Shown one piece after another: positions 34,408 through 41,434 of a DNA stretch of 64,000 bases. A model generated the notes under the pieces. The model was not told the DNA's origin. It made no database searches and was given only the letters and a program-made list of their open reading frames with translations. The position numbers and the translations under genes were made by a program. Source of the DNA: an uncultured Clostridia bacterium. Its GTDB lineage: Bacteria > Bacillota > Clostridia > Christensenellales > Borkfalkiaceae. Position 1 is the stretch's first letter, and the number at the start of each line of letters is the position of its first letter. The stretch covers positions 1 to 64,000 of the forward strand of contig CALVLV010000001.1 in NCBI GenBank assembly GCA_944341075.1, in the 5' to 3' direction.

Positions 34408-34562
34408 TCAATTACGCTTTTTTACAAGCACAACGGCCAGTATCACCCCCGCAAACAACAAGCAGCAGCCGTATGACCGGCCGCGGCAAACAGGGATATG
34501 GCGGCAGACGCAACAGCCGCCGCGGCTATAAAATAGCGGCTTTTTGCAAAATTTTTACCCAT
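34408..34562 (-). pseudogene. two-transmembrane small protein with a frameshift
   Basis: Frame one starts at ATG 34562 behind GGGGGT and reads MGKNFAKSRYFIAAAAVASA and on through a hydrophobic stretch, but stops at 34443. From about 34478 another frame continues with SYGCCLLFAGVILAVVLVKK and RN, stopping at 34408. Joined, they give a credible small membrane protein of about 50 residues with two transmembrane segments and a basic tail. Either a real frameshift, a sequencing error, or coincidence. No homopolymer slip site is obvious at the joint. Confidence 0.4.
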
Positions 34563-34647
34563 AATTTTACCCCCGCAGTTTATTCTGCACATACATTTTA
34601 ACATATTCCGCACGCGAGTGCAAGAGTAATTTTTTTACACTTATTGC

Positions 34648-34676
34648 TTGCCAAACGGAATATAATGCATTATAAT
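34648..34676 (+). promoter_or_regulatory. corA promoter
   Basis: TTGCCA (34648-34653), a 17-bp spacer and a perfect TATAAT (34671-34676). Predicted start near 34683, giving a leader of about 240 bases before corA. Confidence 0.85.
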
Positions 34677-34777
34677 AGGGTTGAACGGACGCAGGCAGCC
34701 GTGCATGGCCGCCCTTGTGCCCGATACAAGACGCATGGCATACGCAACAAAAACTTTACCTTGCGTACGGAGTTTTT

Positions 34778-34837
34778 ATGGACCCATATTACAGTTGTAA
34801 CTGTAAAAAACACAACTTTTCCACAAAACAATATTAA
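34778..34837 (+). CDS. 19-residue leader peptide upstream of corA
   Basis: The frame reads MDPYYSCNCKKHNFSTKQY and stops at TAA. GTACGGAG lies six bases before the ATG, a good ribosome binding site. It ends 32 bases before the terminator stem. The opening MDP resembles the start of the MgtL leader peptide of Salmonella mgtA (MDPDPTP), where an acidic/proline N-terminus makes ribosomes unstable at low Mg. The resemblance is three residues and may be chance, but position, ribosome binding site and terminator together favour a translated regulatory frame. Confidence 0.5.
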   Translation: MDPYYSCNCKKHNFSTKQY

Positions 34838-34869
34838 GGATAAAACTTCCGTACCGCGGCTTTACCTTG

Positions 34870-34897
34870 GCACGGGTTTTATCCCGTGCATTTTTTT
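34870..34897 (+). terminator. intrinsic terminator in the corA leader
   Basis: GCACGGG-TTTTAT-CCCGTGC followed by A and seven T. It sits 27 bases upstream of the corA start codon and in the same orientation, so it can only act as an attenuator of corA itself; no complete larger gene lies between promoter and terminator. Confidence 0.9.
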
Positions 34898-34924
34898 ACT
34901 AATTTTTTCAGGCGGTAGAGCAAA

Positions 34925-35929
34925 ATGGTACAGTTCTTTTGCACATCAGAAAAACACCCGCTGCAGCAGCTTGACAAGTTCGAGCCGAACTGCTGGGTAG
35001 ACATGATAAACCCCACCGACGACGAGATGGAGGACATAGCCGCGCTTTCGGGCATATCTGAAGACATGCTCGCCTCCGCGCTGGACGACCAGGAGCGCGC
35101 CCGTGCGGAGATAGACGACGGCAACTATATGTTCCTGCTGGACTGCCCCGTTATAGAGGAGGGCGACAGCGGCGACGTATACTCCACCCTGCCCCTTGCG
35201 GTGATATACAATTCAAAGTGCGTTGTGACCGTATGCCTGAAGGGCAACCCCGTTTTAAAGGACTTTATTACGGGCAGGCAGCAAGTTTTAACGCAAAAGC
35301 CCGTGCTGTTCACGCTGAACTTTATGCTGGGCAATGCAAAGCGCTTTTTGAACGTGCTTACGCAGATAGACAGGAAGTCGCGACGCGTTCAGGCAGAGCT
35401 GGGCAAGACCATGCGCAACGAAGAGATCATGCAGCTGCTCGATCTTGAAAACTCGCTGGTATACATCTCCACCTCACTCAATTCAAACTACGGCGTACAG
35501 GAAAAGCTTTCCAAGGCGGAGGCCGTTACCACGCGCGAGGACTATCAGGACTTGTACGACGACGTGGCGATAGAGAGCAAGCAGGCCATGGAGATGTGCA
35601 ACATATATAAAGACATACTCACCGTGACCATGGACGCGTACGGTTCGATGATCTCCAACAACGCCAACGACAGCATGAAAAAGTTGACCGTTATAACCGT
35701 GCTGCTGGCAATACCAACCATGATAGCAGGCTTTTGGGGCATGAACGTGGTGGTGCCCGGGCAGATAGGCGAAAGCGGGTCTTCGATAATATGGTTCTGG
35801 ATAATACTTGCCTGCACGCTTGTGCTCACTGTGGGCGTGGGCGTGTTCCTCGGCAAATTCATGCGCTCGGGCGGCGCCATAAAGCGCGCGCGCAGGGCAA
35901 AAAAACGCAGAGATAAGGAAAAGAAGTAA
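34925..35929 (+). CDS. corA: CorA-type magnesium/divalent cation channel
   Basis: A 334-residue member of the CorA/MIT family. A long cytoplasmic alpha/beta plus helical domain is followed by two C-terminal transmembrane helices; the first ends in the pore signature GFWGMNV (GMN, about residue 275) and the second is IIWFWIILACTLVLTVGVGV. The C-terminus is strongly basic (RARRAKKRRDKEKK), as usual for the ring that gates the pore. The short start MVQFFCTSEKHPLQQL is preceded by GGCGGTAGAG. Expression is probably controlled by the leader and terminator upstream. The FmdB-type gene follows directly. Confidence 0.93.
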   Translation: MVQFFCTSEKHPLQQLDKFEPNCWVDMINPTDDEMEDIAALSGISEDMLASALDDQERARAEIDDGNYMFLLDCPVIEEGDSGDVYSTLPLAVIYNSKCVVTVCLKGNPVLKDFITGRQQVLTQKPVLFTLNFMLGNAKRFLNVLTQIDRKSRRVQAELGKTMRNEEIMQLLDLENSLVYISTSLNSNYGVQEKLSKAEAVTTREDYQDLYDDVAIESKQAMEMCNIYKDILTVTMDAYGSMISNNANDSMKKLTVITVLLAIPTMIAGFWGMNVVVPGQIGESGSSIIWFWIILACTLVLTVGVGVFLGKFMRSGGAIKRARRAKKRRDKEKK

Positions 35930-36127
35930 ATGCCTGTTTTGCAGTACAGATGCCCTTCCTGCGGGAAGGAGTTTGAAGAACTTGTTAAAAAGTACGACGA
36001 AAAAGTTACCTGCCCCGACTGCGGCACCGCCGCCGAGAGAAGTTACAGCGGCAAGATGTTTTCGGCCACGGGCGCGCAGGTAAAAAAGTGCAGCGGACAC
36101 TGCAGCACCTGCGGGGGATGCCACTGA
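35930..36127 (+). CDS. FmdB-type zinc ribbon protein
   Basis: A 65-residue protein starting MPVLQYRCPSCGKEFEE, with CPSC and CPDC forming a zinc ribbon typical of the FmdB/CxxC regulatory family. A Cys/His-rich tail (CSGHCSTCGGCH) may bind a second metal. Its ATG comes immediately after the corA stop, so it is co-translated with corA. The function of the family is unknown; the link to a metal channel is notable but unproven. Confidence 0.8.
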   Translation: MPVLQYRCPSCGKEFEELVKKYDEKVTCPDCGTAAERSYSGKMFSATGAQVKKCSGHCSTCGGCH

Positions 36128-36132
36128 AAGAA

Positions 36133-36245
36133 GTTCACGCGAAATCTTTTTGCGATGCAAAAATCTTCCGCCGTGAGGTTTACGGTAAGTCGTAAAAGTG
36201 CTTAACGGTTGAACTAAATTCCGCCTTGCAACAACCGTATAAAAC
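36133..36245 (+). repeat. type-A-related stop-anchored repeat after the zinc ribbon gene
   Basis: It starts five bases after the stop with GTTCACGCG, then AAATCTTTTTGC-GAT-GCAAAAATCTT, CCGCCGTGAGGTTTACGGTAAG, and a TTAACGGTTGAACTAAATTC tail. The same module occurs complemented at 44130-44226 and at 11505-11605. Confidence 0.7.
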
Positions 36246-36296
36246 AAAAAATTATTGTGCATAACTTCCCCTGAAACTGAAAGGGGGAGTTTTTTT

Positions 36297-36716
36297 ATGC
36301 GCTTTTTGCGACTTCTGCTTATAATACTCTGCGCCGCGGCGCTGTGCGTGACAATACCCGCCTTTAATGCGGATACCTGCTTTGAAGAGGGCGAAAGCTA
36401 CACCTTTTTTTGCGGGGATACCTCGAAAGACTGCCGCATAGTTACGGTAAAAAGGGGCGCGGCGCTTAAAAAGCTTGCGCTGGACGAGGTGTGCGGCGAA
36501 AGCACTACCTACCCGTCGCTTGACGTAAATCAATTTTTAGAAAACGCCCACGGGCAGGTGATATTCTGCGAGCAGCTTTCAGACAGCGTGAATTACTACT
36601 GCACCGCAGACCTCCCCTACTCTGTAGAACTTTACGGAACGCGGATAAACCTGCACATATGCGTGAAAGAGGGCGGAGTGACCGTCGCCTCGCCGATAAT
36701 TTTCGGCGGCTACTGA
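36297..36716 (+). CDS. small secreted protein of unknown function
   Basis: A 139-residue protein with a clear N-terminal signal or anchor helix (MRFLRLLLIILCAAALCVTI). The exported part has four to six cysteines (CFEEGESYTFFCG, DVNQFLENAHGQVIFCEQL, SVNYYCTADLP) and ends in TRINLHICVKEGGVTVASPI then IFGGY. The start at 36297 follows GGGGGAG; an earlier in-frame ATG is not used because it lies before that site. The family is not one I can name. In clostridia, secreted proteins of similar kind (YwmB) occur near spoIID/spoIIQ, and a SpoIIQ-like gene is next, but this match is not shown. Confidence 0.65.
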   Translation: MRFLRLLLIILCAAALCVTIPAFNADTCFEEGESYTFFCGDTSKDCRIVTVKRGAALKKLALDEVCGESTTYPSLDVNQFLENAHGQVIFCEQLSDSVNYYCTADLPYSVELYGTRINLHICVKEGGVTVASPIIFGGY

Positions 36717-36857
36717 CGTGGCGCGCAGGGCGGCGCGAAAAAAATTTTTGTGGCGACGTATAAACGGCCGCGGCGGGGTCAATAAACACTGTGCAGGGGC
36801 GAACGGCAGCCGTTCCCCCTTACATATCGGCAGATACATAAAAAGGAGATTTTTAAC

Positions 36858-37496
36858 ATGAACGACCAGGAGAAGAAAACCAAAAACAAAAAACTGCTTA
36901 CCTACTATCTGATACTCGGCGCGTGCATACTCGTCCTCGCCGCCATTGCCGTGGCGGTGACCCTTTCGATAACGCTTAACAAGGACGAGGTGATAGACGA
37001 CGGAAACGACCAGGTGATCGACGACGGCGGCAACGACGACAATGACGACGGAAACGACGACTCGACAGACACTTCGGGCGATACAACGTTCGGCATGCCC
37101 GTTGAAACGGTGAACGCGCTCAACAGCTACGGCTTTTACCACAACACCACGCTTGACAAGTACTATCTGCACACGGGCATAGACTTTGCGGGCGCGGCTG
37201 GCGACGAGGTGTACGCCGTTCAGGGCGGCACGGTGGAAAGCATTGTCACCGACCCCAGGCTGATGGGCACCACCGTTACCATTGCGCACGAAAACGGGCT
37301 TAAAACGGTGTATTCGTTTGTAGACGCCGCCGAAGGACTTGCCGCAGGCGACAAGGTGGAGAAGGGCGACGTTATAGCCACCGTTGCCGAGCCGATGGGC
37401 CAGGAATACAAGGACGGCGCACATCTGCACTTTGAAATATTTTTGAACGACAAGGCGGTAGACCCCGAGGAATACCTCGACATAGACGAAAAGTAA
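36858..37496 (+). CDS. M23 (LytM) endopeptidase, SpoIIQ-like
   Basis: A 212-residue membrane-anchored protein: cytoplasmic basic start, one transmembrane helix (about 15-37), a highly acidic Asp/Asn linker (about 43-75), then a LytM domain. The zinc site is intact: HTGIDF (HxxxD) and HLHFE (HxH). Clostridial SpoIIQ has this layout and keeps both motifs, whereas B. subtilis SpoIIQ has lost one histidine. A role in the engulfment channel with SpoIIIAH, or in cell-wall hydrolysis, is likely. AAAAGGAG precedes the ATG. spoIID, the usual neighbour, is not in the window. Confidence 0.85.
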   Translation: MNDQEKKTKNKKLLTYYLILGACILVLAAIAVAVTLSITLNKDEVIDDGNDQVIDDGGNDDNDDGNDDSTDTSGDTTFGMPVETVNALNSYGFYHNTTLDKYYLHTGIDFAGAAGDEVYAVQGGTVESIVTDPRLMGTTVTIAHENGLKTVYSFVDAAEGLAAGDKVEKGDVIATVAEPMGQEYKDGAHLHFEIFLNDKAVDPEEYLDIDEK

Positions 37497-37514
37497 ATTT
37501 GACCCCATAAAAGC

Positions 37515-37551
37515 AAGGGGTGCGGAAAGAAATTCTTTCCGCACCCCTTTG
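37515..37551. terminator. terminator between the M23 and TPR genes
   Basis: AAGGGGTGCGGAAAG with CTTTCCGCACCCCTT is a perfect 15-bp stem with a short AAATT loop, followed by TGCCGTATTT. It lies between convergent genes and probably serves the M23 gene. Confidence 0.75.
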
Positions 37552-37611
37552 CCGTATTTCATTATTGCTCCGCACCCTTATTTTGTTTAAATATTTTAAC
37601 TTAAATCGAGA

Positions 37612-40560
37612 TCACATATTTAATTTTTTTAACGCTTCTTTACAGCTTTCTGCCAAATCCTGACATTCTTCAGATAAACGATCTTTACATTGTTTAAGCT
37701 GTGGCATTACTTTTAAAATATATTCCTTTGCCAAATCAATTTTTTCAAGATTCCAATAACATATGCTTATATTATAATATGCAAAAGCAAGCAGACTTTT
37801 GAATGCCGTCATACCACAAGGAATGTGGCGCTCATAGATATCGGCAGCTTTTAATGCATAGTGCAAACATTGTTCGCTCTGATTCATATCATCATAAAAT
37901 GCAATCAGATTAGTAAGCGGTAGTACAGAAGATAATTCAAAGGATGGAGCTATCTTAACATACCGTTCATAAATATTCATCGCCTTCAAATAATAATATT
38001 CTTCCTGAAACTCAGCACACGTTGCTACTTTTCCAACTAATTCACCAAGATTATTATATACCTGCGCAAGGAGCAATTCGTATTGATCAGACTCGCTATT
38101 GGCATGATTTTCACAAATCTCCATTGCTTTTATATAACTTTGTCCAGCTTCATAATAAGATTCCCCAATTTTGCCAAAAAGCGCACACCCAAGATAATAA
38201 TAAATTTTTGCACGAGATAAATCTTCCAATGAATCACACTCTGTCAAAATATGTCTACAAAGCTCTATAGTTTTACCATAGATATCCTCAGCTTCATCAA
38301 TACAGTACGTAATATTATAAATCATTCCAAGGTAGTAATAGCACTCAACCAAATCAAGGCCGTACAATGCGACACTATTCTTTATAAGCCGTCCAAAAAT
38401 GTCGTATGCCTTCAAGCAATATTCCTCCGCTTTGTTCAATAATCTAAAGCCCCAATATACACCAACAAGAGCATTGTAACTTAAAGCCACTTTATATTCA
38501 TAAGCAAGGTTTACTTCCGCTAATCGCTTAAATATTTTCAATGCTTTTTTAAGGAAATCTTCCGCTTCTTTATAGCGCTGCATCCTAAGATATAGCATGC
38601 CAAGATCATAATTACTAGTCGCAAGGTCAGGTTCATAGACCTTAGAGTTCATTGCTGTTAACCTTTCACGTATTTCCAATGCCTTCTTAGAATAATCTTC
38701 AGCCTCTGCATAACGACGTATGTTGATATATAATGAACCAAGATTGCTATAACCTAAAGCAAGCTTAGGATCATACGCCGCGGAATTAATCGTTGCTAAT
38801 TTTTTATATTTTTCAAGTGCCTTTGTATAACACTTCTCAGCCTCTGTATAGCGATGCATATTGCTATACGTTAACCCAAAATTTGTAAAACATGATGCTA
38901 ACTCGGAATCATACGCTTCGGGGTTCACAGCAGCCAACCTTTTACTTATTTCCAACGCCTGTGCATGACATTTCTCAGCCTCTGTATAGCGATGCGTATA
39001 GTTATATAATAGTCCAAGATTGTTATAAACACTTACAAGGCTTGGCGCATACGCCGCACACGCCGCAGAGTTAGCTCCTGCCAACCTTATACGTATTTTC
39101 AGCGCTTCTGTATAACACTTCTCAGCCTCTGTATAACGATGTGTACTGTTATACAATGCTCCAAGATTATTATAAATGGTTGTAATATTGATTACCCCTG
39201 TTATGGAGTTAGCAAATCCCGACCTTTTACATATTTCCAATGCCTGCACATAGTATTTTTCCGCCTCTTTATTTCGCTGTTTAGCATCATATAATAGACC
39301 TAAAAGGTTATATAAATCCAAGACTTTTCCGCTATCCGTTTCTTTAGTACCCTTATAAAGCCCCCTAAGTTTTTGGGCATAGCTTATAGCTGCCTGATAT
39401 TGATTTTGATTATATAAATAATTAGCATAATCATACAACACATCAAGCTCAACATTATCTTCCTCAGCAAGTGTAACGGCTTCTTTATAAAGCTCATCTA
39501 TCACCACGAACCTGTCTTTTTTTGAATACATGGTTTTAAGTGTAGATATTGCAAGTCTAAGTGCTGTGATATAATCAATGGAACGCTTTTTGACGATTTC
39601 CTGCATCTTTCTGGTAAATTCCTGCGCTTTATTTATTTGTTCTTGATCACGCGCACGCTGGGCATAATAATCATTTTTAAACTGCTTGTCGGTGAGCAAG
39701 TCTATACAGCCCTGCTTATTACCCTTTTCAAGCAGTCGGTATGCCGCTGCCATGCGGGCGCTCATTTCGCCGCTTGCCAATGCCTTGCTTAAGCTGAGCG
39801 AAAGGGCAAATGTGTTTTTGCGCAGCTCGTCTATATCTTTCCCGACCTGGTCGCGCTCGGTGCACAGCTTTGCATATTTTTTATAAAATTCCGCGTCGCC
39901 TTCGCCCGACTTATATATAGGCAAAAGTCTTTCATATTCCGCATTGAGTTCGTTGTAATGCGCCAGCAAATTTTTAAGGTCTTCGCTGTTAAAAAACTCA
40001 TTCACCTTTGAAAGGTCGAGCATGTCCTTTGAAAGGTCTTCTCCGTCTACGCAACACTTATCGCCGTTTATTTCAACGCTCAAAAAGTCCATCTCCTCAT
40101 ACTTGAGCGCAAGCAAAATGCGGAGTTTTAAAGTATCCACATGGTCGAATGTACCGTAGTAATGCTTGTATTTTCCGTCCACCTCGTTAATAAAATCTTT
40201 AAGCGACTGTTCGGCCTGAACATCGCCGTGAATATTTTTGAAATATACATATATCTTGGGCTTGCCGCCATCCATAAACCTTTCCACCGCCTTGTGGAAT
40301 TCTTCCAAAGTGGCCTCCCCTGCGCGCGTATAAAACAAAAACAAACAAAGGTCGCTTTCCTGCGCAAGTTTGTTGAATTCGTCCTGCTTGCGGCCGGCAA
40401 CCATGGCGGTATCCTGAGCCTCGCATACATTGGGCACCAGCTGCACCTGATAACGGTCTATAAAAATATTGCTTAAGCGATGGATAAAGTTTTCAAGATC
40501 CATGCGTTCTTCGCGGAACTGCTCTATGGAAGAACCTATAAAAATGCTTATCTTTTTCAT
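37612..40560 (-). CDS. 982-residue protein: DUF4062/TIR-like N-terminus plus long TPR array
   Basis: The N-terminus (about 1-135) reads KKISIFIGSSIEQFREERMD, then DLCLFLFYTRAGEATLEEFHKAVERF and PKIYVYFKNI. This is the Rossmann-like layout of DUF4062/TIR-related sensor or effector domains. A charged helical spacer (about 180-330) follows, then about thirteen TPR units to the end. Several central units have a regular 46-residue period (LGLLYNYTHRYTEAEKCHAQ ... AVNPEAYD), the pattern common in bacterial proteins joined to NACHT, CHAT or TIR modules. Start MKKISIF follows GAGGT. The TPR part (37612-39550) is clearly more AT-rich than its surroundings, suggesting transfer or repeat expansion. A defence role is inference. 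Confidence 0.75.
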   Translation of the reverse strand: MKKISIFIGSSIEQFREERMDLENFIHRLSNIFIDRYQVQLVPNVCEAQDTAMVAGRKQDEFNKLAQESDLCLFLFYTRAGEATLEEFHKAVERFMDGGKPKIYVYFKNIHGDVQAEQSLKDFINEVDGKYKHYYGTFDHVDTLKLRILLALKYEEMDFLSVEINGDKCCVDGEDLSKDMLDLSKVNEFFNSEDLKNLLAHYNELNAEYERLLPIYKSGEGDAEFYKKYAKLCTERDQVGKDIDELRKNTFALSLSLSKALASGEMSARMAAAYRLLEKGNKQGCIDLLTDKQFKNDYYAQRARDQEQINKAQEFTRKMQEIVKKRSIDYITALRLAISTLKTMYSKKDRFVVIDELYKEAVTLAEEDNVELDVLYDYANYLYNQNQYQAAISYAQKLRGLYKGTKETDSGKVLDLYNLLGLLYDAKQRNKEAEKYYVQALEICKRSGFANSITGVINITTIYNNLGALYNSTHRYTEAEKCYTEALKIRIRLAGANSAACAAYAPSLVSVYNNLGLLYNYTHRYTEAEKCHAQALEISKRLAAVNPEAYDSELASCFTNFGLTYSNMHRYTEAEKCYTKALEKYKKLATINSAAYDPKLALGYSNLGSLYINIRRYAEAEDYSKKALEIRERLTAMNSKVYEPDLATSNYDLGMLYLRMQRYKEAEDFLKKALKIFKRLAEVNLAYEYKVALSYNALVGVYWGFRLLNKAEEYCLKAYDIFGRLIKNSVALYGLDLVECYYYLGMIYNITYCIDEAEDIYGKTIELCRHILTECDSLEDLSRAKIYYYLGCALFGKIGESYYEAGQSYIKAMEICENHANSESDQYELLLAQVYNNLGELVGKVATCAEFQEEYYYLKAMNIYERYVKIAPSFELSSVLPLTNLIAFYDDMNQSEQCLHYALKAADIYERHIPCGMTAFKSLLAFAYYNISICYWNLEKIDLAKEYILKVMPQLKQCKDRLSEECQDLAESCKEALKKLNM

Positions 40561-40689
40561 TTGCAAACCTCGTTTTAATTTCGTCTGAATAAATTTTACC
40601 ATTTAAATAGTTGGTTGTAAATATCTGCAGGTCTATTATTTTACAAGAAACAATTAAGGAATACAAAACTATACACGCCAATTATAAAA

Positions 40690-40718
40690 TTGAATTTTTT
40701 GGTTTTACGGTATATAAT
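40690..40718 (+). promoter_or_regulatory. promoter of the nitroreductase gene
   Basis: TTGAAT (40690-40695), 17 bp, TATAAT (40713-40718). The predicted start lies about 27 bases before the ATG at 40752. Confidence 0.75.
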
Positions 40719-40751
40719 ATAAACAAGCATTAAATTTACGGAGGTGTTTTT

Positions 40752-41261
40752 ATGGACGTCTACGAGGCAATACGCGAAAGGCGGAGCATAAGGAGATTCA
40801 AAGAGGGCGAAGTTTCGCCCGAAGATCTTGAAAAGATTTTAGAGGCAGCGATGATGGCGCCCAGCGCGCGCAACATGCGCCCCTACGAGTTTTATGTAGT
40901 GAAAAACGGGGCAAAGCGCGCGGAAATTGCCGCCATAAGTCCCAACTTCCGCATGGTGAAGGACGCCGCCGCGGCGATAGTCGTATGCGGCAGGCTTGAC
41001 ATTGCCGCGCCGCTGGGGCACGACTTCTGGGTGCAGGACTGCGCCGCCGCCACCGAAAACATACTGCTGCAGGCAAAAGAGCTGGGCTACGGCACGTGCT
41101 GGTGCGGCACATACCCCGTTGAAGAGCGCGTTGAAAAGGTGAGCGCCGCGCTTGAAGCCACGAAAGACACCGTACCCTTTGCGGTGATAGCCATAGGCGT
41201 GCCCGACGAGAAACCCGCGGCAAAGGGCTTTTACGACAAGACAAGGGTACATATTATATAA
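40752..41261 (+). CDS. nitroreductase family FMN oxidoreductase
   Basis: A 169-residue flavoprotein. The FMN phosphate-binding start AIRERRSIRRFKEGEVS and SARNMRPYEFYVV block are typical, as are AAATENILLQAKELGYGTCW and the C-terminal IAIGVPDE. The short length fits the clostridial nitroreductase subgroup. It would reduce nitro groups, quinones or related substrates with NAD(P)H; the substrate cannot be told. GGAGGTG precedes the ATG. It is a single gene with its own promoter. Confidence 0.92.
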   Translation: MDVYEAIRERRSIRRFKEGEVSPEDLEKILEAAMMAPSARNMRPYEFYVVKNGAKRAEIAAISPNFRMVKDAAAAIVVCGRLDIAAPLGHDFWVQDCAAATENILLQAKELGYGTCWCGTYPVEERVEKVSAALEATKDTVPFAVIAIGVPDEKPAAKGFYDKTRVHII

Positions 41262-41386
41262 TTGCCCCATACATATATAGCCCGAACATTAAAATTGACC
41301 GCCATATATGCCGCGAATAGTTCAATATGGCGCGCATATTTGATTGCCCCGCACATATGGCAAAACTAATGCTATAATATAAAACA

Positions 41387-41415
41387 GCCGCCGCGCAAAA
41401 ATTTTGCGCGGCGGC
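41387..41415 (-). terminator. glgB terminator
   Basis: A perfect stem GCCGCCGCGCAAAA/TTTTGCGCGGCGGC followed on the minus strand by TGTTTTATATT. It lies about 20 bases past the glgB stop. Confidence 0.75.
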
Positions 41416-41434
41416 ATATTATTTTATATAAAAT

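Larger units (their letters stand above)
34683..34924 (+). promoter_or_regulatory. structured corA leader, probable attenuator
   Basis: The leader contains a 19-codon open frame (34778-34837), an intrinsic terminator (34870-34897) and several competing pairings. ATACGCA (34739-34746 region) can pair with TTGCGTA (34761-34767). GTACGGAGTTT (34765-34775) can pair with AAACTTCCGTAC (34843-34854), which would bury the leader-frame ribosome binding site. The stretch CTTTACCTTG occurs twice, once before each GC-rich arm. I do not see the conserved M-box (ykoK) core. Control of corA by premature termination is the likely role; the signal is inferred to be Mg or another divalent metal from the downstream gene only. 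Confidence 0.6.

Noticed and set aside
34683-34924. M-box (ykoK) magnesium riboswitch upstream of corA
   Set aside because: Its conserved core blocks are not present; only the terminator and leader frame can be supported.
37612-39300. Apparent tandem DNA repeats or CRISPR-like periodicity
   Set aside because: The periodicity is that of the TPR codons within one open reading frame; there are no spacer/repeat units outside coding sequence.
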